Assembly: GCA_937996765.1 (NCBI GenBank)
Contig: CALKUG010000370.1
Location: forward strand, 1 to 19,734
Source of the DNA: an uncultured Ignavibacteria bacterium
GTDB taxonomy: Bacteria > Bacteroidota > Ignavibacteria > Ignavibacteriales > Ignavibacteriaceae
Reading direction: 5' to 3'
Length of the DNA: 19,734 bases
Shown: positions 9,223 to 17,800 of the stretch, piece by piece
Layout of the letters: the number at the start of each line of letters is the position of its first letter
Numbering within the stretch: the first letter of the stretch is position 1
Position numbers and translations under genes: made by a program
Notes under the pieces: model-generated
What the model was told of the DNA's origin: nothing
What the model saw: the letters and a program-made list of their open reading frames with translations, nothing else
Database searches by the model: none

Positions 9223-9250
9223 ATTATATTTTCAAGTGTGTCAATCTCAA
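9223..9250 (-). promoter_or_regulatory. Candidate sigma-70-type promoter for the hybrid sensor kinase-elbB pair
   Basis: On the minus strand TTGAGA (9250-9245) and TATAAT (9228-9223) are separated by 16 bases. The -10 box is 64 bases before the TTG start, giving an untranslated leader of about 58 bases. A run of ten A residues on the plus strand (9249-9258) sits at the upstream edge. Bacteroidota housekeeping promoters often differ from this consensus, so confidence is moderate. Confidence 0.4.
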
Positions 9251-9259
9251 AAAAAAAAC

Positions 9260-9289
9260 TTGGATTTAACATTTAATTCTGATTATTAT
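9260..9289 (+). promoter_or_regulatory. Candidate promoter for the PAS kinase-transporter run
   Basis: TTGGAT (9260-9265) and TATTAT (9284-9289) are spaced by 18 bases, 33 bases before the ATG at 9323. The gene's ribosome site AAGGAAG lies between. It is back to back with the minus-strand promoter candidate, so one regulator could act on both. Confidence 0.33.
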
Positions 9290-9322
9290 TGGTTCTTCAT
9301 TTGAAAAAGGAAGTAAGACTCT

Positions 9323-10483
9323 ATGAATAGCGATTTTGAACTAAGCTCAGTACCTTCACCGGTTCGAAAAAGTAATGAAGAGATTTTAAATCAAATTCGT
9401 ATAATAGAAAATTCACCACAAAATTTCCAGCTATTCAACTCCGTTCCCGATTTAGTTCTTATTGTAAATAAAGAACGCCAAATAGTTTTTGTAAACGATG
9501 CAATGCTTCGATTTTTACAAATTACTGATCGTAATGAAGTATTTGGCAGAAGATTTGGTGAGGCTCTCTCGTGTATCAATTCCGGACTGTCAGTTAATGG
9601 CTGTGGACATTCGGAGCAATGCCTTTCGTGTGGTGCGTTAAAAGCTGTTGCAATGTCACAAGTAGGTAAAGAAGCTTCAGAAGAATTTACAATGAATAGG
9701 GGCGAGGGGATTGAAACAATTGAATTTAAGGTTATTTCCGCTCCTCTGGCAATTGATGAAGGAGAGTTTTATTCGTTTGTTGTAACAGATGTTAGTAATG
9801 AGAAAAGAAGAAGAGCATTAGAGAGAATATTTTTTCACGACATTCTTAACACTGCCGGCGGATTGAAAGGTTTTGCTGACCTATTAACACATTCAGAGGA
9901 AGAAGACCTCGAATATTTAACTGGTATTATCTCAAAGGTTTCGGGGAGTTTAATTGAGGAAATTATTGCACAGAGGGATCTTTCAGCAGCAGAAAACAAT
10001 GAATTGGTAGTGAAAACACAAACAGTTGATGTTTTTAAGATAATTCATGAAGTTTACGACATCTATAGAAACCATAGCGTAACAAAGGGCAAAAGTATTA
10101 TCATTGAGCATCAGGAGGATGAACGAAGCATAGTTACCGACCCCGTTTTATTGCGCCGTGTTCTCGGAAATATGCTAAAAAATGCACTCGAGGCCACTGA
10201 AATTGGCGGCTCTGTTATTGTGGGTTATAGCTTTAGCTCTGAGAGTGTAATGTTTTACGTAAAAAATAAATCAGTGATGCCAAAAAAGATTCGTGATCAG
10301 GTTTTTAAACGTTCTTTTTCAACCAAAGGTGCCGATAGAGGTTTAGGTACCTACAGCATGAAATTACTCACTGAAAAATACCTTCACGGAGAGATGCACT
10401 TTGAATCGGTTGATGAAAAAGGTACCACCTTTTATGCTAATATTCCCAATGTTTTAATCGCTGAATTTCAGGAAAATCTATGA
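9323..10483 (+). CDS. Cytoplasmic PAS sensor histidine kinase with four-cysteine signature (first of tandem pair)
   Basis: A 386-residue protein with no signal peptide or membrane segment. Residues 15-32 are a short helix and about 35-160 a PAS domain (LVLIVNKERQIVFVNDAML). A four-cysteine signature lies inside the PAS domain: C84-x9-C94-x5-C100-x2-C103, in the context GCGHSEQCLSCGA. The kinase core has a variant H-box, FFHDILNTAGG, with His172 as phosphorylation site. The ATPase domain has an N-box (NMLKNALEAT, N287), a FSTKG segment and GLGTYSMKLL. The usual DxGxG box is replaced by VKNKSV, as in related PAS kinases of this kind. The cysteines could bind a metal, a cluster or act in redox sensing; the sequence does not decide. 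AAGGAAG precedes the ATG by 8-9 bases. The stop overlaps the next start (ATGA). No response regulator is adjacent, so its phosphorylation partner is unknown. Confidence 0.88.
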   Translation: MNSDFELSSVPSPVRKSNEEILNQIRIIENSPQNFQLFNSVPDLVLIVNKERQIVFVNDAMLRFLQITDRNEVFGRRFGEALSCINSGLSVNGCGHSEQCLSCGALKAVAMSQVGKEASEEFTMNRGEGIETIEFKVISAPLAIDEGEFYSFVVTDVSNEKRRRALERIFFHDILNTAGGLKGFADLLTHSEEEDLEYLTGIISKVSGSLIEEIIAQRDLSAAENNELVVKTQTVDVFKIIHEVYDIYRNHSVTKGKSIIIEHQEDERSIVTDPVLLRRVLGNMLKNALEATEIGGSVIVGYSFSSESVMFYVKNKSVMPKKIRDQVFKRSFSTKGADRGLGTYSMKLLTEKYLHGEMHFESVDEKGTTFYANIPNVLIAEFQENL

Positions 10484-11619
10484 GTAAACAACCTACATTT
10501 TTTGCACCTGCGGAACGAGCAACACCCGAAGAATTGCAAGCCCAAATTGAAAGAGTTAAAAGATCTTCGGTGAACTTTACTCTTTTGAACAAAATTAAAA
10601 ATTTTGCTATCGTTTTGAACTCATTAAGACAAATTGTTTTTATAAACGATGCTTTTTTAAAGTTATTGGACCTTCACGATGAGGGACTCATTTTTGGGAA
10701 AAGACCCGGTGAAGTTTTAGGTTGTATCAACAGTTCAGTGAGTGAAGGCGGTTGTGGAACGCAAAAAGAATGTAGAAGTTGCGGCGCAGTTAATGCAATC
10801 TTAGCAGGACTGCAAGGCGAAACGGATGAACGTGATACAAGAATTAGAGTGGGCGACGGAATGCGCACTTTGAATCTTAAAACTTATTCTAGCCAATTTG
10901 AAATGGAGGGAGAAAAATTTGTTCTTTTGATTTTTAGTGATACCTCTGATGAAGTCGGACGGCGTTCATTAGAGAAAGTTTTTTTCCACGATATATTAAA
11001 TCTCGCAGGTGGAATATTCAGTTTCTCCGAAATGATTACAGAAGTATCCCCTCGGGAGGCAAATCATATTGTTGATATTATCAATACCATTTCGGGTAAG
11101 CTTATTGATGAGATTTTGGTTCAAAGGCAGATTGCACTTGCGGAACAATCCGAATTATTTATTGACGTTGAAGAGACTACGATTAGTAAAATAATACAAG
11201 ATTCGTTAAAAGTATATGAACATCATTCATTGACAGGTATTTGTACTCTTCACTATAAAAAATCAGAAGATCAGATAGCAATTCGTACGGATTCCGGTAT
11301 AGTTCGTCGCGTGCTATCAATTTTGATTAAAAATGCATTAGAGGATACAAGAAATGGTGGCGAAGTAATAATTCGTTCTGAACGTGAAGGTGAGTATGCT
11401 CAAATAATAATTAGTAACCCAGGTTACATAGAGCCCCAAGTTGCATATCAAATATTTCAAAAATCATTTTCCACAAAAAACCAAACACGAGGTATGGGAA
11501 CTTATAGTGCTAAGTTATTAACTGAGAAATACTTAAACGGTACTTTAACTTTTAATTCCGATAAACTTTCAGGTACTCATTTTGTTGTTTCCTTGCCATT
11601 AAATACCATAAATAAGTAG
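10480..11619 (+). CDS. Cytoplasmic PAS sensor histidine kinase with four-cysteine signature (second of tandem pair)
   Basis: A 379-residue paralogue of the preceding gene, alignable end to end. It has a PAS domain (about 33-155; FAIVLNSLRQIVFINDAFL) with the same cysteine spacing, C82-x9-C92-x5-C98-x2-C101 (GGCGTQKECRSCGA). The H-box is FFHDILNLAGG (His170), the N-box ILIKNALEDT (N285). The nucleotide-binding loop has ISNPGYIEP where DxGxG is expected, followed by FSTKN and GMGTYSAKLL. The start overlaps the previous stop as ATGA, with AGGA upstream, so translation is coupled and the two products are probably made in similar amounts. They might form a heterodimer or give two sensing thresholds; that is inference. 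No receiver protein is encoded next to them. Confidence 0.88.
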   Translation: MSKQPTFFAPAERATPEELQAQIERVKRSSVNFTLLNKIKNFAIVLNSLRQIVFINDAFLKLLDLHDEGLIFGKRPGEVLGCINSSVSEGGCGTQKECRSCGAVNAILAGLQGETDERDTRIRVGDGMRTLNLKTYSSQFEMEGEKFVLLIFSDTSDEVGRRSLEKVFFHDILNLAGGIFSFSEMITEVSPREANHIVDIINTISGKLIDEILVQRQIALAEQSELFIDVEETTISKIIQDSLKVYEHHSLTGICTLHYKKSEDQIAIRTDSGIVRRVLSILIKNALEDTRNGGEVIIRSEREGEYAQIIISNPGYIEPQVAYQIFQKSFSTKNQTRGMGTYSAKLLTEKYLNGTLTFNSDKLSGTHFVVSLPLNTINK

Positions 11620-11642
11620 TTTAATAAAGGTATTTTGATTAT

Positions 11643-12545
11643 ATGGCATTTAATGATTCTGCAATTAAAAGGGCACAATCGAGTTCAAAACTTGTTTTAT
11701 TTAGCATAATTGTATCGATAATTCTTGCTATTATAAAAATTCTTACCGGAGTACTTGGTAATAGTTATGCAATGATTGCAGATGGAGCTGAATCATTGAT
11801 GGATGTGCTCAGTTCCGGTGTAGTTCTCGGTGGGCTTAAATTTGCAACGCTGCCACCAACTAAAAATCACCCTTATGGATTTGGTAAAGCAGAGCCTTTA
11901 GCCGGTGTTGCAGTTTCGCTTACACTAATGGCTGTTGGAGTTGCGATAGCAATCCAAAGTACTCGAGAGATACTTACCCCTCATCACGCCCCTTCTCTTT
12001 TTACACTTCCCATATTAGTATTAATAGTTATCACTAAAGAAGTTATGTTCCGGAAACTCTCTAAAAAAGGCGGAGAGCTTTCGAGCACAGCATTAAAAGC
12101 CGATGGATGGCACCAGCGTAGTGATGCTCTTACTTCAATTGCAGCATTTGTGGGAATCAGTATTTCCTTGATTTTTGGCGAAGGGTTTGAAAGTGCTGAC
12201 GATTATGCGGCACTGTTAGCAACCGTTGTAATTTTTATCACCGGTTCAAAACTTTTTAAGGAATCTATTGTTGATGTTTTAGACATTGCGGCTCCTACTG
12301 AATTGGAAGAGCAAGTGCGCTCTATGGTTTTGGATGTTGAAGGTGTTGAAGATGTTGAAAAGTGTATAATGCGTAAAAGTGGATTGGGGTACTTTGTAGA
12401 TATGCACTTATGGGTAGCAGGGGATTTGAGCGTAAGAGAAGGTCATGCTATATCACACAGGGTTAAGGACAAACTTTTTGCAGCCAAAGAACCCGCTATA
12501 ATTGATGTGCTTATACACATTGAACCGTATCCCCCCCAAATATAA
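11643..12545 (+). CDS. Cation diffusion facilitator (CDF) family metal transporter
   Basis: A 300-residue inner-membrane protein, the usual CDF length. Membrane helices fall roughly at residues 17-38, 42-68, 84-106, 120-136, 162-178 and 187-204, followed by a cytoplasmic domain (about 210-297, LEEQVRSMVLDVEGVEDV). The transport site expected in CDF proteins is visible as E50 and D54 (ADGAESLMDV) in helix 2 and H157 and D161 (ADGWHQRSDALTS) in helix 5, with HPYGFGKAE (76-84) in the loop. Family members export divalent metals (Zn, Fe, Mn, Co, Cd) by proton exchange. Glutamate replaces the His or Asp more often found at the first position, and the metal cannot be assigned. The gene begins 23 bases after the cysteine-rich kinase pair and is probably co-transcribed with it. 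It converges with the hydrolase gene, with only 17 bases between the stops and no terminator hairpin. Confidence 0.92.
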   Translation: MAFNDSAIKRAQSSSKLVLFSIIVSIILAIIKILTGVLGNSYAMIADGAESLMDVLSSGVVLGGLKFATLPPTKNHPYGFGKAEPLAGVAVSLTLMAVGVAIAIQSTREILTPHHAPSLFTLPILVLIVITKEVMFRKLSKKGGELSSTALKADGWHQRSDALTSIAAFVGISISLIFGEGFESADDYAALLATVVIFITGSKLFKESIVDVLDIAAPTELEEQVRSMVLDVEGVEDVEKCIMRKSGLGYFVDMHLWVAGDLSVREGHAISHRVKDKLFAAKEPAIIDVLIHIEPYPPQI

Positions 12546-12562
12546 TCTGATAATCTAAATGG

Positions 12563-13975
12563 CTATTGTCTGTTTGTTGTTGAGAGTATCCAATTCTTAA
12601 CCAAATCAAGCACCATGGGATTCACTGCTTCGTCTATAGTTCCGTACTCCATCGGTGACCCGGTTTTACATTTTTGGAATAAGTGATTCAACTCCGGCAA
12701 TATTAACACCGTACCAAATTCGTTACCTGCTAATTTCAAAGCTGATTCAATTGTTTCTTTTGCTTTTTTTGGCGGTACTTGTAAATCCAATTCACCTTGT
12801 AATGCAAGTACGGGGATTTTAGTTTTTGCTAAATAGGGCACAGAGCTATAGTTAAGGAAGTCATAGAACCAACGTGTTAATAGCTGTAAGCTCAGTTGCA
12901 TAGTTGTTTGTTCGGGATTAGTGATTGTGGAGTCTTTTGCTGCCCACATTTCAACCTTGCTCTTGATGTAAGAGTATTTTGTCAGCGAATCTTTATCCGA
13001 TTGAACAATGTCAAATAGTGCATTATTTCTCTCTGACATAATTTTAATTCTCTCTTTGGGTACTCCCGAACTACCTGATATTAGAACCATTTGTTCCGTT
13101 ATTATTTCACGTCCCGCTGCGCCTGAACCTGCTAACATTATAAGAAAATCTATTTCAGGATTTCTCAAACCTGCTTCAGGGGCAAGAATGGCTCCTTCGC
13201 TATGCCCAACTATACCTAATGCCGATGCATCCGCTTCAGGAAGTTTTTTAAGAACATTTACGGCGCCGGTTATATCGTTAAAGTATTCAGGGTATGAAGC
13301 AGATGTAAAATCACCGGTTGATTTCCCAACTCCTCTATCATCGTATCTCAACACAATAATTCCATTGTTCGAAAGATGATGAGCAAAAAATTCAAAAGGT
13401 TTTTTACCAAACACTTCTGAGTTTCTATCTTGAGGACCTGAGCCAGAAACTAAAACTACTGCGGGGAATGGACCTGAGCCGTTGGGTATAGTAAGAGTGC
13501 CGGCTAATTGCACTGAGGGGTCGTTACTCGGGAAAGTTATTTCCTTTTCTTGATAAGTTTTCTCAGAAGGGTTAATTGTTATTTTTGTTGATAAAGGAGG
13601 ATTTAAAGTAAAGAGAATATCATATTCCAAGTTTGCCTGTTTCCATTTACCTAACAAAGAATCTTTTTTGCCTGAGATAACTCCTATGAGCTCACCTTTT
13701 ATTGCAGGGAATACGTACCTAATAGAATCACTCTCCAGTGCTACTTCTCCGGGTAGTCCTTTTACTCCTTGCATAGGACTATCTAACAAAACTATTCTAC
13801 TCTCAAGCGAATCAATTCGATGAATTTGTAACTCAATTTTGGCAGAACCAACATCTAAAATTCCGTACCAAGTAGTCTCTGAAATATCTTGTGAATATCC
13901 GCTAAACTGAAAGATAACAAATACAAAAACACCAAGTACCTTATTAAGTACATTATAGTTGTTTAAGTTTTTCAT
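12563..13975 (-). CDS. Exported alpha/beta hydrolase (serine aminopeptidase/dienelactone hydrolase-like)
   Basis: A 470-residue protein with a signal peptide (about 1-29, ending FSGYSQ) and therefore probably periplasmic. Residues 30-140 form a beta-rich N-terminal region (WYGILDVGSAKIELQIHR) that is often found in front of such hydrolases. The alpha/beta hydrolase domain spans about 145-465. It has the oxyanion region VSGSGPQDRN (176-185), DDRGVGKS (212-219), the nucleophile elbow GHSEG (Ser259), and the remaining triad members GELDLQVPP (Asp397) and LNHLFQ (His431). The triad is complete, so the enzyme should be active as an esterase or peptidase; the substrate is unknown. GGAA lies 9-12 bases before the ATG at 13975. 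The start overlaps the end of the SGNH hydrolase gene by 23 bases, which indicates an operon of two hydrolases. Confidence 0.9.
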   Translation of the reverse strand: MKNLNNYNVLNKVLGVFVFVIFQFSGYSQDISETTWYGILDVGSAKIELQIHRIDSLESRIVLLDSPMQGVKGLPGEVALESDSIRYVFPAIKGELIGVISGKKDSLLGKWKQANLEYDILFTLNPPLSTKITINPSEKTYQEKEITFPSNDPSVQLAGTLTIPNGSGPFPAVVLVSGSGPQDRNSEVFGKKPFEFFAHHLSNNGIIVLRYDDRGVGKSTGDFTSASYPEYFNDITGAVNVLKKLPEADASALGIVGHSEGAILAPEAGLRNPEIDFLIMLAGSGAAGREIITEQMVLISGSSGVPKERIKIMSERNNALFDIVQSDKDSLTKYSYIKSKVEMWAAKDSTITNPEQTTMQLSLQLLTRWFYDFLNYSSVPYLAKTKIPVLALQGELDLQVPPKKAKETIESALKLAGNEFGTVLILPELNHLFQKCKTGSPMEYGTIDEAVNPMVLDLVKNWILSTTNRQ

Positions 13976-14744
13976 GTGTCTTTTCCGACTTTAGTGATTT
14001 AATAAACTCTAAATTTAACATCATATCAAAAATAACAAAATGGCCTAATTCATTGAGATGGATTCCATCGCCTGCATCATAACTTTCTTTCATTGCGCCG
14101 TTTTCAGCCGCCAATGGAGTGTAGATATCTATAGTACGTTCTTTAAACAATAGAAGAATAGCTTCTTTTACTTCCTTAAGGTTTGCTTTTTGAACGCGAG
14201 ACATTTTACGAGGCTGAGTAGTTGTAACCCAAAGTGGTACACCTGCCTTACGAATAGTATTACGTATGATAAGCCAGTTGTCAATTTGTTCATCCACCGT
14301 GAATCGTGATGCGGCATCGTTGGAAGGCATATTTATGATAATATATGCCGGTTTTAGTTTTAATGCAGCCGTAATGTTTCGCTTGTTATCAGGATAGGGT
14401 CTTTTACGAGGTATCGGTGAATTTGTAGGTAAAATTTTGTAAGTAGTATATCCACCTTGAGCGAGATTAACCACCGAATAACCGTCATCAGTTTTTTCTC
14501 TAATAAACCGTTTTAATCGGTTTACCCAACTCGAATCCCGGTAAGCAACTCCGTGACCAGCAGCAGTGGATGAACCTAAAATCACAATAATTTTATTGCA
14601 TCCTACCGGAGGGGAATGAACTTCTTGAGGTACAAGGCGGAATAAATAATATAACTGAAGTAGGATTACTAAAAATGTAATAGAAATAGGTAGAAGTGCC
14701 AAAAGGTAATTAAACATTTTAAAGCGTTTGAGCTTCCTCGGCAT
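13953..14744 (-). CDS. Membrane-anchored SGNH/GDSL-family hydrolase
   Basis: A 263-residue protein with an N-terminal membrane anchor or uncleaved signal (about residues 11-36, after the basic MPRKLKRFK). The SGNH blocks are in order: block I GSSTAAGHG (57-65, nucleophile Ser59), block II AQGG (95-98), block III MPSND (139-143, Asn142) and block V DGIHLNELGH (226-235, Asp226 and His229). The catalytic domain should face the periplasm and act as an esterase, lipase or carbohydrate deacetylase; the sequence does not choose among these. A basic patch before the domain and its membrane tether suggest a substrate in the envelope. The ATG at 14744 follows an A/G-rich stretch. An ATG at 14757 is out of frame. 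The gene is divergent from the receptor kinase and overlaps the next hydrolase by 23 bases. Confidence 0.87.
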   Translation of the reverse strand: MPRKLKRFKMFNYLLALLPISITFLVILLQLYYLFRLVPQEVHSPPVGCNKIIVILGSSTAAGHGVAYRDSSWVNRLKRFIREKTDDGYSVVNLAQGGYTTYKILPTNSPIPRKRPYPDNKRNITAALKLKPAYIIINMPSNDAASRFTVDEQIDNWLIIRNTIRKAGVPLWVTTTQPRKMSRVQKANLKEVKEAILLLFKERTIDIYTPLAAENGAMKESYDAGDGIHLNELGHFVIFDMMLNLEFIKSLKSEKTHEKLKQL

Positions 14745-14824
14745 TTCTTTCTTTCATAATGGAATAAATAGTAATTTTAAATATAAGTATCAGGATATTT
14801 TTACAGCAATGCCAATTTATTAAA
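14745..14824. promoter_or_regulatory. Divergent promoter region between the hydrolase pair and the receptor kinase
   Basis: Eighty AT-rich bases hold the promoters for both directions. On the minus strand TTGCTG (14809-14804) and TATATT (14785-14780) are 18 bases apart, a weak match placed 36 bases before the hydrolase start. No good pair was found for the plus strand, and the GTG start at 14825 has no visible Shine-Dalgarno sequence. An ATG at 14809 opens only a four-codon frame (stop TAA just before the GTG) and may be chance. Confidence 0.35.
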
Positions 14825-17800
14825 GTGCGTTACAAAAATAATTCACTCTTCATACTCTGCCTTCTTCCACTTTCGTTGATGCTGCTTTCGTGCTCAGATT
14901 CTACACTCGAAAAATCAGAGATGCGGAATATTAGTAAATCAACAACGGTGTGGTATAGGCAAGCCGTTGTTTCGCTCGGAGCAGGGATTTCCATCGAATC
15001 TCCTAACAAAGGTTTTGCGGTTTCACGAGGTAAAGGAGTGAGCGAAAAAGGAGCTGCGTATGAGTTTAACGATGGCAAGTGGATTCCAACCCAACAATTC
15101 GATTATTCCGATTTCCCTCAAATTATCCGATATAACTCATCTACGCTCTGGTTACTGAAACACTTAGTGCATAAAGGCAATTACCGCCCTGTTCTCACAG
15201 AAATAAAAAATGGTATTTCAAAGGATGTTGAATTGCCGATTAAAATGTGGGATAAAAATGATTTTATTATGTATCGTGATATTGCAATAAACACCGATGG
15301 AACCGCTTTTATGGTTGGGCAAAAGGGAAGCATATTATTTTATGATAAAAAAAGTTGGAGTGAATTCGCCTCACCATTTGATTCATTACCCGGTTCAAAT
15401 AATTTCCAAAACGATTTACATTCTGTCTATTACAATAATGGTGTAGGCTGGATTGTTGGGCGTGGAGGTTTAATGCTGCAATTGGTAGGTGGTAAATGGA
15501 AGATAGTTAATTCGGGTACTACCGAGCATCTTAACTGTGTTGAATTTGTTGATAAAAACAACGGGTTTGCGATTGGTGAAAAAGGCACTGTTTTGAAATA
15601 TACCAATGGTGTGTGGTCGCAACTAAACTCAGGTGTTCGTCTTTCATTAAAAGATATTGAAGTTGTTGGGGCAGATGAGTTTTATGTTGTTGGAGCCCGC
15701 TCGCTACTACTCCATTACAAAAATGGAAATTGGACTCCAAACAACGATATCAAAAACTATGAAGATGATTTTGTTGGAATTAGTACCGTTCTCCACAATT
15801 CAGAACGTTATTTTTGGGTTATTGGTGATCTTGGTATCTATACCAATTACCAAAATCTCGGTTTTTCATTTACTGATGTTACCTCTACTGTGGGTCTGCC
15901 AACTGATTTCAAAGCCGCAGTTGTAGGCGATGTAAATAATGATTTTTATCCTGATATCTATTTCCTGAATCGAAATTCTCCTTCTCGATTTTATTTAAAC
16001 GAAGGCGGCAAACGGTTTGTACAAAAATTAAAACCTCTGAGCAATAAGACATCTATAACCTGGACTCAATCCGCGGTTTTTGGTGATGTTGATAACGACG
16101 GAAATTTAGATTTATTTGAGCTAAGTGACGATAAAAACTTTATGTTGTTACGCGGTGATGGTAGCGGTAATTTTGAAGATATTACTGATTTTTCAGGGAT
16201 TAGACTATCAGAAATTGACCCCACAACACCTATAAGCGCTCGGTTTATTAATTTACTCTCCGACCACGGTATTGATCTGTATATAAGCAATTATAACAGT
16301 ATGGATAACATTTTATTTGGCAATCCAATAGGTGAGTTTAGTAATAGTGCCTTTCAGAACTCCAAACATGCATCCATACCAAAAGAGCAGGGACGTGAAT
16401 CAAGTGGTGCTGTATTTAGCGATTTTAACAACGATGGCAGAACCGATATTCTGATTCCTTATCGAATTCAAAAAAACAAATCGCATTTCGACTTGTTTTA
16501 TACTAAAGAAAACAAAGGTTATTTAGAATTTGAAAAATCCGAGCAAGAAGCTTTTTACTTTGAGGAAAGCACCCCTATTGAAAGCGTAGTAGCTTCTGAT
16601 ATTAACGGAGATGGGTTTACAGATATAATAGGGTATAATAGGGTACGAAAAACACTGCTACTATTGCTCAATAGTGAAAAGGGTGTTTTTAGAAAAGATA
16701 CAGCACTTTTCCCGAGTAAAATGAGTATAGAATCTACCAACCCTTCAAACGGAGTTTTATGTATTGTTGATATAAATAACGACTCAAAGAAAGATATTTT
16801 TGTAGGGTCACATTTATTACTCAATAACGATTCGATTTTTGTTGATGTGAGCATACAAAGCGGAATGTTTGCCGAAGGTACATACTCTTATCTCGATTAC
16901 GATAACGATGGTGATTTCGATATTTTAGTTGGAACCTCGGATGGTCTACAAGGTGTGCGGGCTAAATCGTTTTTATATCGGAATAATCTCAATCCCAACC
17001 CTGTTAATAAGTTAACGTTACGCTATGGATTTTACGATGATTTTATTGGAACAAGTATTGTTCAAAAAATAGGAGGAAAGCAGGAAACAGCAGTATCAAA
17101 AAATATTTTATACGAAATCGGTTTGGGGAATAACTCACAAAGTTCAAACCAGATGAATAATTTAATTCTTCCTTCCCATCCCCAGTTGGGTAGTTCGTTG
17201 TATCTCGAAAAGGGAAAAACGGCTAATGAGTTCTTTGCGGGTGAGTATTCAGGTAAAAGGTTTATAATTAATTCAGATGGGGAGTGGCACCCTGTAAAAT
17301 CTTTATACGTGGTTTTTATAAGATTCCTTTATTTGTTTTCTCCGGTTGCCGAAGCACTTAAGATTTTATTTTTGATTTTTATACTCATTATTTTTTATCT
17401 TTATCTTAAAAGAAAATGGAACGCCCAAAAAAAACTATTTAATACCACGGTATTAAGTATCTATTTTCTGATCTATGCTGTACTTACATTTTTTTTGTAC
17501 GACATACAATCATTTTTGCAGCACACACTCCCTCCGATTCTACTCTTGGGAACATTTTTCCTACAAGGAAGTATAGTGGTTAACGATGTTAAAAAGCGTC
17601 GCAGAAACCTTATTGGTAAATACGAAATTATTAAAATTGTAGGCGAAGGTGCAATGGGGGTAGTGCATAAAGCCATAGATACATCTAACGGAAATGTTGT
17701 GGCTCTCAAAGTACTAAAAAAAGAATTGTTCGAAGACCCTGAAAATAGAAAGCGGTTTACTAACGAAGGAAGAATATTAACTTCTCTTAATAATCCACAC

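Noticed and set aside
9223..9244. TTGACA (minus strand, 9244-9239) as the -35 box of the sensor kinase promoter
   Set aside because: It is only 10 bases from TATAAT. TTGAGA at 9250-9245 gives a workable 16-base spacing.
9572..9634. NreB-like Fe-S oxygen sensor assignment for the PAS cysteines
   Set aside because: NreB has two close pairs (C-x2-C and C-x-C); here the spacing is x9, x5, x2, so the ligand is left open.
12546..12562. A terminator between the convergent transporter and hydrolase genes
   Set aside because: Only 17 bases separate the stops and no inverted repeat or T-run is present.
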